A DNA stretch of 64,000 nucleotides, from assembly GCA_013822345.1 (NCBI GenBank), contig PNKH01000018.1, forward strand, positions 21,231-85,230. Reading direction: 5' to 3'. This stretch comes from Isosphaera sp. (lineage in GTDB: Bacteria; Planctomycetota; Planctomycetia; Gemmatales; Gemmataceae). Position 1 is the first letter of the stretch, and every line of letters begins with the position of its first letter. Made by a program: the position numbers and the translations under genes. The notes beneath the pieces are model-generated. The model had not been told where the DNA came from. It saw only the letters and a program-made list of their open reading frames with translations, and made no database searches. Shown piece after piece: positions 51,666 through 59,076 of this stretch.

Positions 51666-52964
51666 TCACCGCCCGCCGAGCTTCGACCCGAGCGACGCGT
51701 GCACCTCGGTCGACGCCCGGACGATCAGCGACATGCTCGGGACGTGGAACGTGATCGAGTTCGGCCCGCCCTTGTCCTTCCAGCTCAGCGGGTCGATCGA
51801 CGAGGTGATGGCCTTGATGATGGTGTCGACGTTCGCCGCCGTCTGCTGGAAGTCGAGGAACGGCCCCCAGGTGAGGCTGCCGGCGAACGGGCCGACCCCG
51901 GTCACGAGGTCGCCGAGGTAGTACACCCGGGTGGTGAGCATGTTCCGGGCCTTCTCCACGTCCACCACCTGCAGCACCTGGTCCTTCACCACGAACGTCA
52001 GCCCGTTGGCCGCGAGCACCTGCCGGAGCACGGTCCGCGCCGCCACCCCGTTCGCCTGCACCGTCACCCCCTTCCGCAAGTCCGTCCCGAGGGCGTCGAG
52101 CGACTGCTTGTCGAGGAACAGCTTCTGGTCCAGGACGTTCGACAGCTCCTGCAGCGCCTCGTCCAGCGGCCGGTTGTTCCAGTCGACCGTCACCGGCTTG
52201 TTCAGGGCCTCGACGAGCTTCTTCTCGGCGTCGGTCAGCTCGACCCCCTTCAGCCGCCGCTTCGTCTTCTCCTTCCAGTCCGCCGGGAACTCGATGTCGC
52301 CCTTGGCCGGGAGCGACGACCGCATCACGTCGTTCAGGGCGAGGGTGATCCGCTCGTTCTGCTGGCGGGCGAACTCGACCGAGTCCTCGACCCGGTTGGC
52401 GAACGCGTCCTGCTCCCCGAGGCGGATCACCGCCGGGTTGTTCGGGTACGCCTTGGCCAACAGGGCGATCTCCCGGTCGGCGTCCTTGTTCAGCCCGGCC
52501 GCCTTGAACCGGGCGACCCGGTCGACGCCCTCCTTCACCGCCTTCGCCTCGGCGACGTACGCCTCGTAGGCCGCCTTCCTGTCCGGCTTCGCCCCGACGA
52601 CGACCGGCTCCGGGTTCGGCAGCGGCCGGCCCTCGAGGGCGGCGATCCGGCGGGCGAGGAGGTCGGTGAGGGTCTTGCGGGTTTCGGCGCTCAGGGCTGG
52701 GGACAGGTCGACGATGTTGACCTGGGCGGACTTGAGGGCCTGGGCGGCCTTGACCGGGTTCGTCTTCGCCTGGCGGTCGGCATCCCGGAGGGCGGTCAGC
52801 ACGTCGGCCTCGGCCCGCTGGTCGGCGACCTGCTGGCGGGCCCGGGCCTCGGCGACCGGGTCGAGCGGCGGGCGGCGCGGCGGGTCCTGGGCGGCGGTCG
52901 CGGCCGCGACCGCCCCGACGGCGAGCACGGCGGCCCAGAGGCGGCGGACGGTCGGACGGCTCAT
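51666..52964 (-). CDS. Secreted protein with secretin N0/STN-like domain
   Basis: A 432-aa protein with a signal (VRRLWAAVLAVGAVAAATAA). A charged helical stretch (about 30-200) precedes a C-terminal part containing DQKLFLDKQSLDALGTDLRK, VQANGVAARTVLRQVLAANG and LTFVVKDQVLQVVDVEKAR, which resembles a secretin N0/STN domain, followed by ARNMLTTRVYYLGDLVTGVG and FHVPSMSLIVRASTEVHASL. No beta-barrel secretin domain is present, so it may be a periplasmic adaptor of a secretion or pilus system. It ends against the family C repeat. Confidence 0.65.
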   Translation of the reverse strand: MSRPTVRRLWAAVLAVGAVAAATAAQDPPRRPPLDPVAEARARQQVADQRAEADVLTALRDADRQAKTNPVKAAQALKSAQVNIVDLSPALSAETRKTLTDLLARRIAALEGRPLPNPEPVVVGAKPDRKAAYEAYVAEAKAVKEGVDRVARFKAAGLNKDADREIALLAKAYPNNPAVIRLGEQDAFANRVEDSVEFARQQNERITLALNDVMRSSLPAKGDIEFPADWKEKTKRRLKGVELTDAEKKLVEALNKPVTVDWNNRPLDEALQELSNVLDQKLFLDKQSLDALGTDLRKGVTVQANGVAARTVLRQVLAANGLTFVVKDQVLQVVDVEKARNMLTTRVYYLGDLVTGVGPFAGSLTWGPFLDFQQTAANVDTIIKAITSSIDPLSWKDKGGPNSITFHVPSMSLIVRASTEVHASLGSKLGGR

Positions 52965-53093
52965 GACCAGCTCCCGGTCCGGTGCGGACGCGATTCCCCC
53001 AGTATCCAACGTACCCCCCGGCGGCGCCGTTTGCCACGCCCCGGCCGCCGGTCGGGCCGGGCGGCCGCCGGCGGCGGCGGAACAACCGCCATC

Positions 53094-53161
53094 GGCGGGT
53101 GGGGCAGGCATTCCTGCCTGCCGCAAAGGCGTGGCAGGCAGGAATGCCTGCCCCACCCGCC
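53094..53161. repeat. Inverted repeat
   Basis: Perfect 29-nt arms (53094-53122 and 53133-53161), each containing the nested palindrome GGCAGGCATTCCTGCCTGCC or its complement. It lies in the divergent gap between the STN-domain protein and the transmembrane hypothetical gene. Confidence 0.9.
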
Positions 53162-53227
53162 AAGCCCGGGTTGACCGCGCCGGCGGGTCGGGGTATCGGG
53201 CCGGGTGACCTCGCCCCGGAGCGCCGC

Positions 53228-53908
53228 ATGTTCCGCCGCCGCCCGCTCCTCGTCGCCTCCGCCGTGCTCCTGCTGCTGGCCGCGGCCGCCGTCGGCACGG
53301 TCGGGTTCCTCTTGAAGTGCGAGCCGGAGTTCTACGCCGCGGCCGGGTGCCCGGCGGACTACGACACCCGGGTGAAGGCGTCCCACGTCCTGACCCGGGT
53401 GCAGGAGCTGAAGCACGACATCCGGACGAAGGCGGAGTGGGGCGAGGCGTTCGCCGCGGACGAGCTGAACTGTTTCTTTGCCGAGATGATGGCCGGGCAG
53501 GGCGGGTTCGCGTCGCTCCTGCCGGCCGGATTCCACTCCCCGCGGGTGGCGGTCGACGGGGACCGGGTGCGGCTCGGGATGCGGTACGGGACCGGGCTGT
53601 GGAGCACCGTGGTGTGGGTCGAGTTCCGGGCGTGGCGGGTGGCGGACGAGACGAACCTGGTGGCGGTCGAGGTGTGCGACCTGCGGGCCGGGCGGCTGGC
53701 GGTCGGGGCGCAGACGGTGCTGGACGCGGTCGCCGAGGCGGCCCGGGCGTCGAACGTCGAGGTGACGTGGTACCGGCACGGCGGGAACCCGGTCGGGCTG
53801 TTCCGGTTCTTCCCGGACCAGCCGCGGCCGGCGTCGCACGTCCTGACCCTGGAGGTCCGCGACGGCGGGGTCACGGTCGCCGGGCGGACGCTCACCGCGG
53901 CCCCGTGA
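53228..53908 (+). CDS. Single-span membrane hypothetical protein
   Basis: A 226-aa protein with one N-terminal membrane anchor (RPLLVASAVLLLLAAAAVG). The extracytoplasmic part contains CEPEFYAAAGCPADYDTRVK near residue 30 and DELNCFFAEMMAGQGGFASL near residue 77, a pattern seen in uncharacterised planctomycete proteins; two cysteines could form a disulfide. ATG 53228 has CGGAG upstream. The 3' end overlaps the convergent LigD-like gene by 17 bases. Confidence 0.7.
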   Translation: MFRRRPLLVASAVLLLLAAAAVGTVGFLLKCEPEFYAAAGCPADYDTRVKASHVLTRVQELKHDIRTKAEWGEAFAADELNCFFAEMMAGQGGFASLLPAGFHSPRVAVDGDRVRLGMRYGTGLWSTVVWVEFRAWRVADETNLVAVEVCDLRAGRLAVGAQTVLDAVAEAARASNVEVTWYRHGGNPVGLFRFFPDQPRPASHVLTLEVRDGGVTVAGRTLTAAP

Positions 53909-54230
53909 CCGGGGCGAACACCCCGTCCGCGATTACGAACAGCCCCAGCAGCCTCGCCCCGCCGAGGTCGACCGTCACCCCGTCCGGCCCGTCGCGGACC
54001 CAGTCGAACGTCCCCGCATCCCACCGGCGGACCACGCCCCGGCCGCCGGACACCGGCCCCTCGTACTCCAAGTAGAGGGGCCGGTGGTCGGCGTTCGGCT
54101 CCGCCGGCACCGCCCGGGCGGCGCCGGGTTCGGAGAGCAGCCGCCAGGCCCGCAGCACCGGCCCCGATTCGAGGAGCAGGTCCCAGTGCGGGGTCGGCCA
54201 GTCGTGTTCGAGCACCACGAACCGCGGCAT
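53892..54230 (-). CDS. DNA polymerase ligase (LigD 3'-phosphoesterase-like) domain protein
   Basis: A 112-aa protein beginning PRFVVLEHDWPTPHWDLLLE, then GPVLRAWRLLSEPG, the start of the LigD phosphoesterase domain (H-D, HWDLLLE, aWrL). The domain normally trims 3' phosphate ends during non-homologous end joining; here it is a short stand-alone version, as in several planctomycetes. The tail RRWDAGTFDWVRDGPDG matches the small-family form. It converges on the upstream membrane protein with a 17-base overlap and is divergent from smpB. Confidence 0.75.
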   Translation of the reverse strand: MPRFVVLEHDWPTPHWDLLLESGPVLRAWRLLSEPGAARAVPAEPNADHRPLYLEYEGPVSGGRGVVRRWDAGTFDWVRDGPDGVTVDLGGARLLGLFVIADGVFAPVTGPR

Positions 54231-54306
54231 CGGAATGGCCTTCGGGCGGTCGGGCGGCGGTGGTAGAATGCCCCGACCCGTGAGGAACACCCGGGACGGC
54301 AGCATC

Positions 54307-54804
54307 ATGGCCAAGGGCGACAAGAAAGACAAGAAGGCGGCCGGCGACGGGACGGTGAACATCTGCCGGAACCGCCGGGCCACCCACGACTACGAGGTCC
54401 TGGACCGGGTCGAGTGCGGGCTCGTGCTCGTCGGGACGGAGGTGAAGAGCCTACGCGCGGGGTACGGTAACCTGGAGGACGCCTACGCCCGGGTGGACGG
54501 CGGGGAGGTGTGGTTGATCGGGGCGGAGATCCCGGAGTACGAGCACGGGAACCGGCTGAACCACAAGCCGAAGCGGGAGCGGAAGCTGCTCCTGCACCGC
54601 CGGGAGATCGACAAGTTCGCCGGGAAGGCGTCCGAGAAGGGGCTGACGCTGGTGCCGCTGCGGATGTACTTCAAGGAGGGGCGGGCGAAGGTCGAGCTGG
54701 CGGTCGCGAAGGGGAAGCAGACGCACGACAAGCGCGAGAGCCTGAAGAAGTCGGACGCGAAGCGGCAGATCGACCGGGCGCTCGCGGCCCGGCGGAAGCG
54801 GTGA
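54307..54804 (+). CDS. smpB: SsrA-binding protein
   Basis: A 165-aa protein that carries tmRNA to stalled ribosomes for trans-translation. Seen: an N-terminal lysine-rich extension (AKGDKKDKKAAGDG), then ICRNRRATHDYEVLDRVECG, VGTEVKSLRAGYGNLEDAYA near residue 42, and the basic C-terminal KGKQTHDKRESLKKSDAKRQ that folds in the decoding centre. The N-terminal extension is longer than in many SmpB. ATG 54307 is chosen. The ssrA gene is not in the window. A family C repeat follows. Confidence 0.95.
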   Translation: MAKGDKKDKKAAGDGTVNICRNRRATHDYEVLDRVECGLVLVGTEVKSLRAGYGNLEDAYARVDGGEVWLIGAEIPEYEHGNRLNHKPKRERKLLLHRREIDKFAGKASEKGLTLVPLRMYFKEGRAKVELAVAKGKQTHDKRESLKKSDAKRQIDRALAARRKR

Positions 54805-54810
54805 AGTCCG

Positions 54811-54892
54811 GGCGAACCCGGAGCGTCAGCGACGGGGTGGGTACGCAGCGGGGTCCGCGTACCCACCCCGTCGCTGACGCTCCGGGTTCGCC
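54811..54892. repeat. Family C palindromic repeat
   Basis: Perfect 34-nt arms (54811-54844 and 54859-54892) with the same sequence as the 51578 copy; the loops differ. It begins six bases after the smpB stop and ends 22 bp upstream of the glycosyltransferase start. Confidence 0.9.
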
Positions 54893-54914
54893 ACCTGACG
54901 CCACGGAGGGTGCG

Positions 54915-55928
54915 GTGCGGGTCGTCGCCCTGGTCGAAGCCGTCGATCACGTCTGCTGCCGCTACCGGGTGGCGGCGTTCCGCGCCGCGTTCGCCGCCGC
55001 CGGCCACCTCCTCGACATCCGCCCGCTCCCCACCTCACTATTCGGCCGACTCGCGATCGGCCGCGACCTCACCGATGCCGATGTCGTCGTCGTCCAGCGG
55101 AAGCTGCTGCCGGAGTGGGTCGTCGCCCGGCTCCGCCGCCGGGTCCGCCGGCTCGTGTTCGACTTCGACGACGCCGTCTGGCTCCGCGACTCGTACTCCG
55201 CGAAGGGGTTCGACGACCCGCAACGGGCGCGGCGGTTCCGGGCGGTCGTGTCCGCGTCCGACCTCGTCGTCGCGGGGAACGACTACCTGGCCGCGGCGGC
55301 GGGGCGGTTCGCCCCGGGCCGGGTGCGGGTCGTCCCGACGTGCGTGGAACCGGCGGCTTACCCGGTCGCGGCTGGTGTGGGGCGTCCCGGGTTGCAACTG
55401 GTATGGGTCGGGTCCGGCAGCACCCTCCGCGGGCTGGAGCGGTTCACCCCGACGCTGTCCGCGGTCGGGCGGGCGGTGCCGGGCGTGCGGCTGAAGCTGA
55501 TCTGCGACCGGTTCGTGAAGATTCCGGACCTACTGGTCGATGAGTGCGTCTGGGGCGAGGACACCGAAGCGGCCGAGATTGCCGCCGCGGACATCGGCGT
55601 CTCGTGGGTGCCGGACGACCCGTGGAGCCGCGGGAAGTGCGGGCTGAAGGTACTCCAGTACCAGGCCGCCGGGCTGCCGGTCGTGGCCAACCCGGTCGGC
55701 GTTCACCCGGAGTTGGTCCGCGACGGCGAAACCGGGTTTCTCGCCACTTCCGCCGCGGAGTGGGTGTCGGCGGTGGCCCGGCACGCGGCGGACATCGGGT
55801 TGCGGCGGCGGCTCGGGGCGGCCGGGCGGCGGCAGGTCGGGGAGCGGTATAGCGTCGCGGCCGGGGCCGCGGCGTGGCTCGCGGCGCTCGACGAGTTGGC
55901 GTCGCCGCGGCTGCGGAAGTCGGGTTAG
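54915..55928 (+). CDS. Glycosyltransferase family 4-like protein
   Basis: A 337-aa GT-B glycosyltransferase. Seen: an N-terminal domain (VVALVEAVDHVCCRYRVAAF), FDFDDAVWLRD near residue 79, LQLVWVGSGSTLRGLERFTP near residue 159, and the nucleotide-sugar motif KCGLKVLQYQAAGLPVVANP near residue 240 followed by GVHPELVRDGETGFL. It should transfer a sugar from an activated donor in polysaccharide or LPS synthesis. GTG 54915 follows CGGAGGG. The LPS-kinase-like gene is directly downstream, and the two probably work on the same cell-surface glycan. Confidence 0.88.
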   Translation: MRVVALVEAVDHVCCRYRVAAFRAAFAAAGHLLDIRPLPTSLFGRLAIGRDLTDADVVVVQRKLLPEWVVARLRRRVRRLVFDFDDAVWLRDSYSAKGFDDPQRARRFRAVVSASDLVVAGNDYLAAAAGRFAPGRVRVVPTCVEPAAYPVAAGVGRPGLQLVWVGSGSTLRGLERFTPTLSAVGRAVPGVRLKLICDRFVKIPDLLVDECVWGEDTEAAEIAAADIGVSWVPDDPWSRGKCGLKVLQYQAAGLPVVANPVGVHPELVRDGETGFLATSAAEWVSAVARHAADIGLRRRLGAAGRRQVGERYSVAAGAAAWLAALDELASPRLRKSG

Positions 55929-55942
55929 GATGTCGCCCCGAA

Positions 55943-55970
55943 GAGCGGCCGGGACGGCCGCGCTCCAGGC
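55943..55970. repeat. Half copy of a family B repeat
   Basis: The sequence AGAGCGGCCGGGACGGCCGC followed by GCTCCAGG is a single family B right arm, lying 16 bp upstream of the LPS-kinase-like ATG. It has no matching left arm. Confidence 0.75.
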
Positions 55971-55986
55971 GGGAGCACGGACGCCC

Positions 55987-57666
55987 ATGATCGCCGACCT
56001 GCTCGCCAAGTTCGCCAACCTCGCCCGCCCGGCCCTGCCGGCGGCGCACGCGGACGGGCGGGTATGGCACCTTACCCCGGCCTGGCTCGACGCGTTCGGC
56101 CCGGCCGCCCCGCGGCCGGAGCGGTGGGCGGCGGACGGGTCGGCGGTGGTGGTCAAGGCGAACCCGGCCCGCACCGTGTACCGGGTCGTGCTGCCGGCCG
56201 GGACGGTGTTCGTCAAGCACTGCCGGGTGACCGGGCCGCGGGCCTGGGGGCGGGAGGTGATCCGCCCGCCGAAGGCCCGGATGGAGTTCGACAACGCGTT
56301 CGCCTTGCGCCGCCGCGGGGTGCCGGCGGTCGAGCCGCTGGCCTGGGGCGCCCCCGACTCGGTCTGGCCCGGGGAGAGCTTCCTGGTCACCCGCGGGCTG
56401 CCGGCGGTCCCCCTCGTCGAGTACCTGGAGCACGACTTCCCCGGCCTCGCCGCGGCCGACCGGCGGGCCGCCGGGCGGCGGCTGTCGGCCGCCCTGGGCC
56501 GGTTCTTCGCCTGCCTTCACGACGCCGGGGTCGCCCACCCGGACCCGCACCCCGGGAACCTGCTGGTCGAGTCCCCGCCCGGCCCGGACTTCCGGTTCGC
56601 CCTGATCGACCTGCACGACGTGGTCCTCGGCCGGCCGCTCCCGTGGGCGGCGACCCGGGACAACCTCGCCCTGTTCAACCGCTGGTTCTGCATGCGGACG
56701 CCCCGGCCGGACCGGGTGCGGTTCTGGCGCGCCTACCTCCGCGCCCGGGCGACGCTCCCGCCGGGGTCGGCCGACGAGCGGGCGAAGGAGCTGGAGCGCG
56801 AGACGGACGCGTCGAACCTCCGGCTGTGGGCGAAGCGCGAACTGCGGTGGCTCGGGACGAGCCGGTCGATCCGCCGGGTGCGGCGCGGCCTGGTCCGCGG
56901 GCTGGCCGTCCGCGACCTGCCGGCCGACTACGTGGCCGGGCTGCTCGCCGACCCGGACGCGGCGTTCGCCGGGCCCGGGGTGCGGGTGCTGAAGCACTCC
57001 AGGAGCTCGACCGTCGCGGTGGTCGCCGTCCCGGGGCCGGGCGGCCCGGTCCCGGCGGTGCTGAAGCGGCTCCCGCCGCGGTCCTGGGTCGACCCGGTGA
57101 AGAACCTGTTCCGCCGGTCCCCGGCGCTGCGGTCGTGGGTGAACGGGCACACCCTCCGCGACCGGTCGATCCCGACCCCGCGGCCGCTCGCCGTGTTCCA
57201 CCGGTATCGCGGTCGCCTTCCCGGGACCGGGTACATCCTGACCGAACTGGTGCCCGGCGCGGTCCAGTTCGACGCGGCGGTGCGGGCCGGGGCGGGCGGG
57301 GCGGCGGGGCTCGGCCTGGCCCGGGTGTTGCGGCAGATGCACGACCGCGGCGTCTCCCACCGGGACCTGAAGGCGGCGAACGTGGTCCTGGCGGGCGGCA
57401 CCGCCCCGGTGCTGATCGACCTCGTCGGGGTGAGCACCGGGGCGCCGCTGGGGGTGGCCCGGCGGGCGCGGGAGTTGGCCCGGCTGAACGCCAGCTTCCT
57501 GGCGGACCCGGCGGTCACCCGGGCGGCCCGGCTGCGGTTCCTGCGGGCGTACCTCGCGGCCGGGGTGGGGTCCGGGGTGGGCTGGAAAACCTGGTGGGCC
57601 CTGGTATCCCGGGCGACGGCCGCGAAGGCGGCGCGGAACCGCCGCCGCGGCCGGGTGCTGGGGTGA
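55987..57666 (+). CDS. Tandem lipopolysaccharide-kinase-like protein
   Basis: A 559-aa cytosolic protein with two kinase-like halves related to the LPS kinase (WaaP/KdkA) family. First half: FVKHC near residue 76 (Lys), HPDPHPGNLLVE near residue 184 and LIDLHDV near residue 207, the equivalents of the catalytic and metal loops. Second half: VLKRLP near residue 358, SHRDLKAANVVLAGG near residue 458 and LIDLVGVS near residue 477, in which the last Asp-Leu differs from DFG. The duplication suggests a fusion; each half may phosphorylate a lipid-linked sugar. The second lobe lacks the second acidic motif residue and could be regulatory. It lies 58 bp after the glycosyltransferase. Confidence 0.75.
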   Translation: MIADLLAKFANLARPALPAAHADGRVWHLTPAWLDAFGPAAPRPERWAADGSAVVVKANPARTVYRVVLPAGTVFVKHCRVTGPRAWGREVIRPPKARMEFDNAFALRRRGVPAVEPLAWGAPDSVWPGESFLVTRGLPAVPLVEYLEHDFPGLAAADRRAAGRRLSAALGRFFACLHDAGVAHPDPHPGNLLVESPPGPDFRFALIDLHDVVLGRPLPWAATRDNLALFNRWFCMRTPRPDRVRFWRAYLRARATLPPGSADERAKELERETDASNLRLWAKRELRWLGTSRSIRRVRRGLVRGLAVRDLPADYVAGLLADPDAAFAGPGVRVLKHSRSSTVAVVAVPGPGGPVPAVLKRLPPRSWVDPVKNLFRRSPALRSWVNGHTLRDRSIPTPRPLAVFHRYRGRLPGTGYILTELVPGAVQFDAAVRAGAGGAAGLGLARVLRQMHDRGVSHRDLKAANVVLAGGTAPVLIDLVGVSTGAPLGVARRARELARLNASFLADPAVTRAARLRFLRAYLAAGVGSGVGWKTWWALVSRATAAKAARNRRRGRVLG

Positions 57667-57772
57667 CCGGCGCCGTAAACCCGCCACAACCGTGAAGACC
57701 CGTCCGCCCGCCGGCCGAAGTAACACCGTCCCGCCCGCAGTCGGGCGGCCCTCCGGACCCGGGGCGACGCGC

Positions 57773-58672
57773 ATGCCGTTCCCGCCGCACCGCCCCCGCG
57801 CCGCCGTCGCCGCCCTGGCCCTCGGGGTGTGCGCCCTGTTTGGCGGGTGCGAGACGGTCCGCCCCGCCGCCTCACCCGAGCCGGTCGCCCGGTCCGCCGA
57901 GCCGGCCCCGCCGCCCGCCCCGCCGCCGTCCGCCGCCCCCGGCCGGCACGCCACCCGCCTCGGGCCGTACGTCTTCTACCACGACTTCGAGCTCGACCGC
58001 GACGACCCGCTGTTCACCGCCCTGGAGGCCCTGCCGGACCAGGTGTACCGGGAGCTGCGGCTGCCCCCGGCGAACGCCGTCATCCAGGTGTTCCTGTTCG
58101 ACACCCAGGAGCGGTACGAGCGGTACATGTTCGCCGAGAAGACCGGGCGATACCGGCACCTGCCGAGCCGGCGGGCGTACTTCATCACCGAGCCGCGGGG
58201 CGGCGGGGCGGACGAGCTGAAGGTGTTCACCTGGATGGGCGATCACCTCCGGACCGACCTGCGGCACGAGCTGACCCACGCCCTCCTGAACGGGGTGCTG
58301 AAGAACGTCCCGTTGTGGCTGGACGAGGGGCTGGCCGGGTACTTCGAGCTGCCGCCGGCGCACGACGGGGTGAACGGGCCGCACCTTGACACCCTGCGGC
58401 GCGGGCCGTTCCACCCGGACCTCGCCCGGCTGGAGCGGTTCGACCAGGTGGCCCAGATGCAGAAGCCGGAGTACCGGGAGGCGTGGGCGTGGGTGCACTA
58501 CATGCTCCGCGGCGACCCGGCGGCCCGGGCGGTGCTGCTCGACTACCTGCAGGCGCTGCGGGCGAAGCCGAACCCCGGGCCGCTCCTGCCGCGGCTGCGG
58601 GACGCGGTCGGCGACCCGGACGCGGCCCTGGCCGACCACCTCTCCCGGCTCGACTTCCCCCGCCGGAAGTGA
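57773..58672 (+). CDS. DUF1570 lipoprotein (MA-like zinc peptidase)
   Basis: A 299-aa protein with signal and lipobox (RAAVAALALGVCALFGGC), then a Pro/Ala linker. The catalytic part holds the zinc motif RHELTHALLNG near residue 164 (HELTH, of the HExxH type), followed by LWLDEGLAGYFEL with the conserved Glu, typical of DUF1570 and peptidase MA-like proteins. It should be a membrane-anchored protease in the periplasm. The family is planctomycete-enriched. ATG 57773 opens the signal. A palindrome follows and the cobalamin riboswitch lies beyond. Confidence 0.8.
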   Translation: MPFPPHRPRAAVAALALGVCALFGGCETVRPAASPEPVARSAEPAPPPAPPPSAAPGRHATRLGPYVFYHDFELDRDDPLFTALEALPDQVYRELRLPPANAVIQVFLFDTQERYERYMFAEKTGRYRHLPSRRAYFITEPRGGGADELKVFTWMGDHLRTDLRHELTHALLNGVLKNVPLWLDEGLAGYFELPPAHDGVNGPHLDTLRRGPFHPDLARLERFDQVAQMQKPEYREAWAWVHYMLRGDPAARAVLLDYLQALRAKPNPGPLLPRLRDAVGDPDAALADHLSRLDFPRRK

Positions 58673-58677
58673 CGACC

Positions 58678-58743
58678 CGGACAAGCCCGCGGCGCGAGCA
58701 AGGGCGGGGGCCGAAGCCCTTGCTCGCGCCGCGGGCTTGTCCG
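58678..58743. repeat. Inverted repeat between DUF1570 gene and riboswitch
   Basis: Perfect 28-nt arms (58678-58705 and 58716-58743) with the core ACAAGCCCGCGGCGCGAGCA. It lies five bases past the DUF1570 stop and may prevent read-through into the riboswitch. Confidence 0.9.
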
Positions 58744-58771
58744 ACGCACACGGGCCCGCTACGTTATCCGC

Positions 58772-58948
58772 ACCGACAGGTTCGCGCCGCCGCGGCGGCG
58801 CGACGAAGAGGGAAGCCGGTGCGATTCCGGCGCAGGGCCGCTGCTGTGTTCGGCCAGAGCCTCGGGCACTCCTCGCCACTGTGACCCGGTCACGGGAAGG
58901 CCGCCCGAGACTCGTTACGAGCCGAGAGCCAGAAGACCTGCCTGTCGG
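58772..58948 (+). promoter_or_regulatory. Cobalamin (B12) riboswitch aptamer
   Basis: The aptamer consensus is present in order: P1 5' strand CCGACAGG (58773-58780), GAAGAGGGAAGCCGGTGCGA then TTCCGGCGC (58805-58833), CGCCACTGTGACC (58874-58886), CGGGAAGGCC (58893-58902), GAGAGCCAGAAGACCTGCC (58924-58942) and the P1 3' strand CCTGTCGG (58941-58948). These match the B12-box and core of the cobalamin family. It lies on the same strand 128 bp upstream of the DUF1559 start at 59077 and probably controls that gene and the following DUF4465 gene. Known members bind adenosylcobalamin or related corrinoids; the ligand form here is not known. Confidence 0.95.
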
Positions 58949-58995
58949 GCTGTTCGGTGCCTCGGACCCAGGCGACCGGCCGACAGGCTCTTTCC
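58940..58995 (+). promoter_or_regulatory. Candidate riboswitch expression platform (competing hairpin)
   Basis: The P1 3' strand (GCCTGTCGG, 58940-58948) can pair with a second copy of the P1 5' strand, CCGACAGGC (58980-58988), giving a nine-pair hairpin with an inner GCCT/AGGC stem, followed by TCTTTCC. The same 3' strand cannot pair with both copies, so ligand-dependent P1 formation and this hairpin exclude each other. Whether the hairpin is a terminator is inference; the T-tract is weak. Confidence 0.6.
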
Positions 58996-59041
58996 GCGCA
59001 CGCGCGCACCCTGTCCGTCCGCCCCCGGCCCCCCGCAGGCA

Positions 59042-59067
59042 CCCTTCCGCCCGTCCCGGCGGAAAGG
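59042..59067 (+). promoter_or_regulatory. Shine-Dalgarno sequestering hairpin
   Basis: CCTTCCGCC (59043-59051) is complementary, with one bulge, to GGCGGAAAGG (59058-59067), which overlaps the ribosome site GGAAAGGAG (59061-59069) of the GTG start at 59077. Pairing would hide the site. This is consistent with translational control downstream of the riboswitch. Confidence 0.55.
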
Positions 59068-59076
59068 AGCCGACCC

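Noticed and set aside
53892..54230. A full LigD non-homologous end-joining enzyme
   Set aside because: Only the short phosphoesterase-like domain is present; there is no ligase or polymerase domain and no Ku gene nearby.
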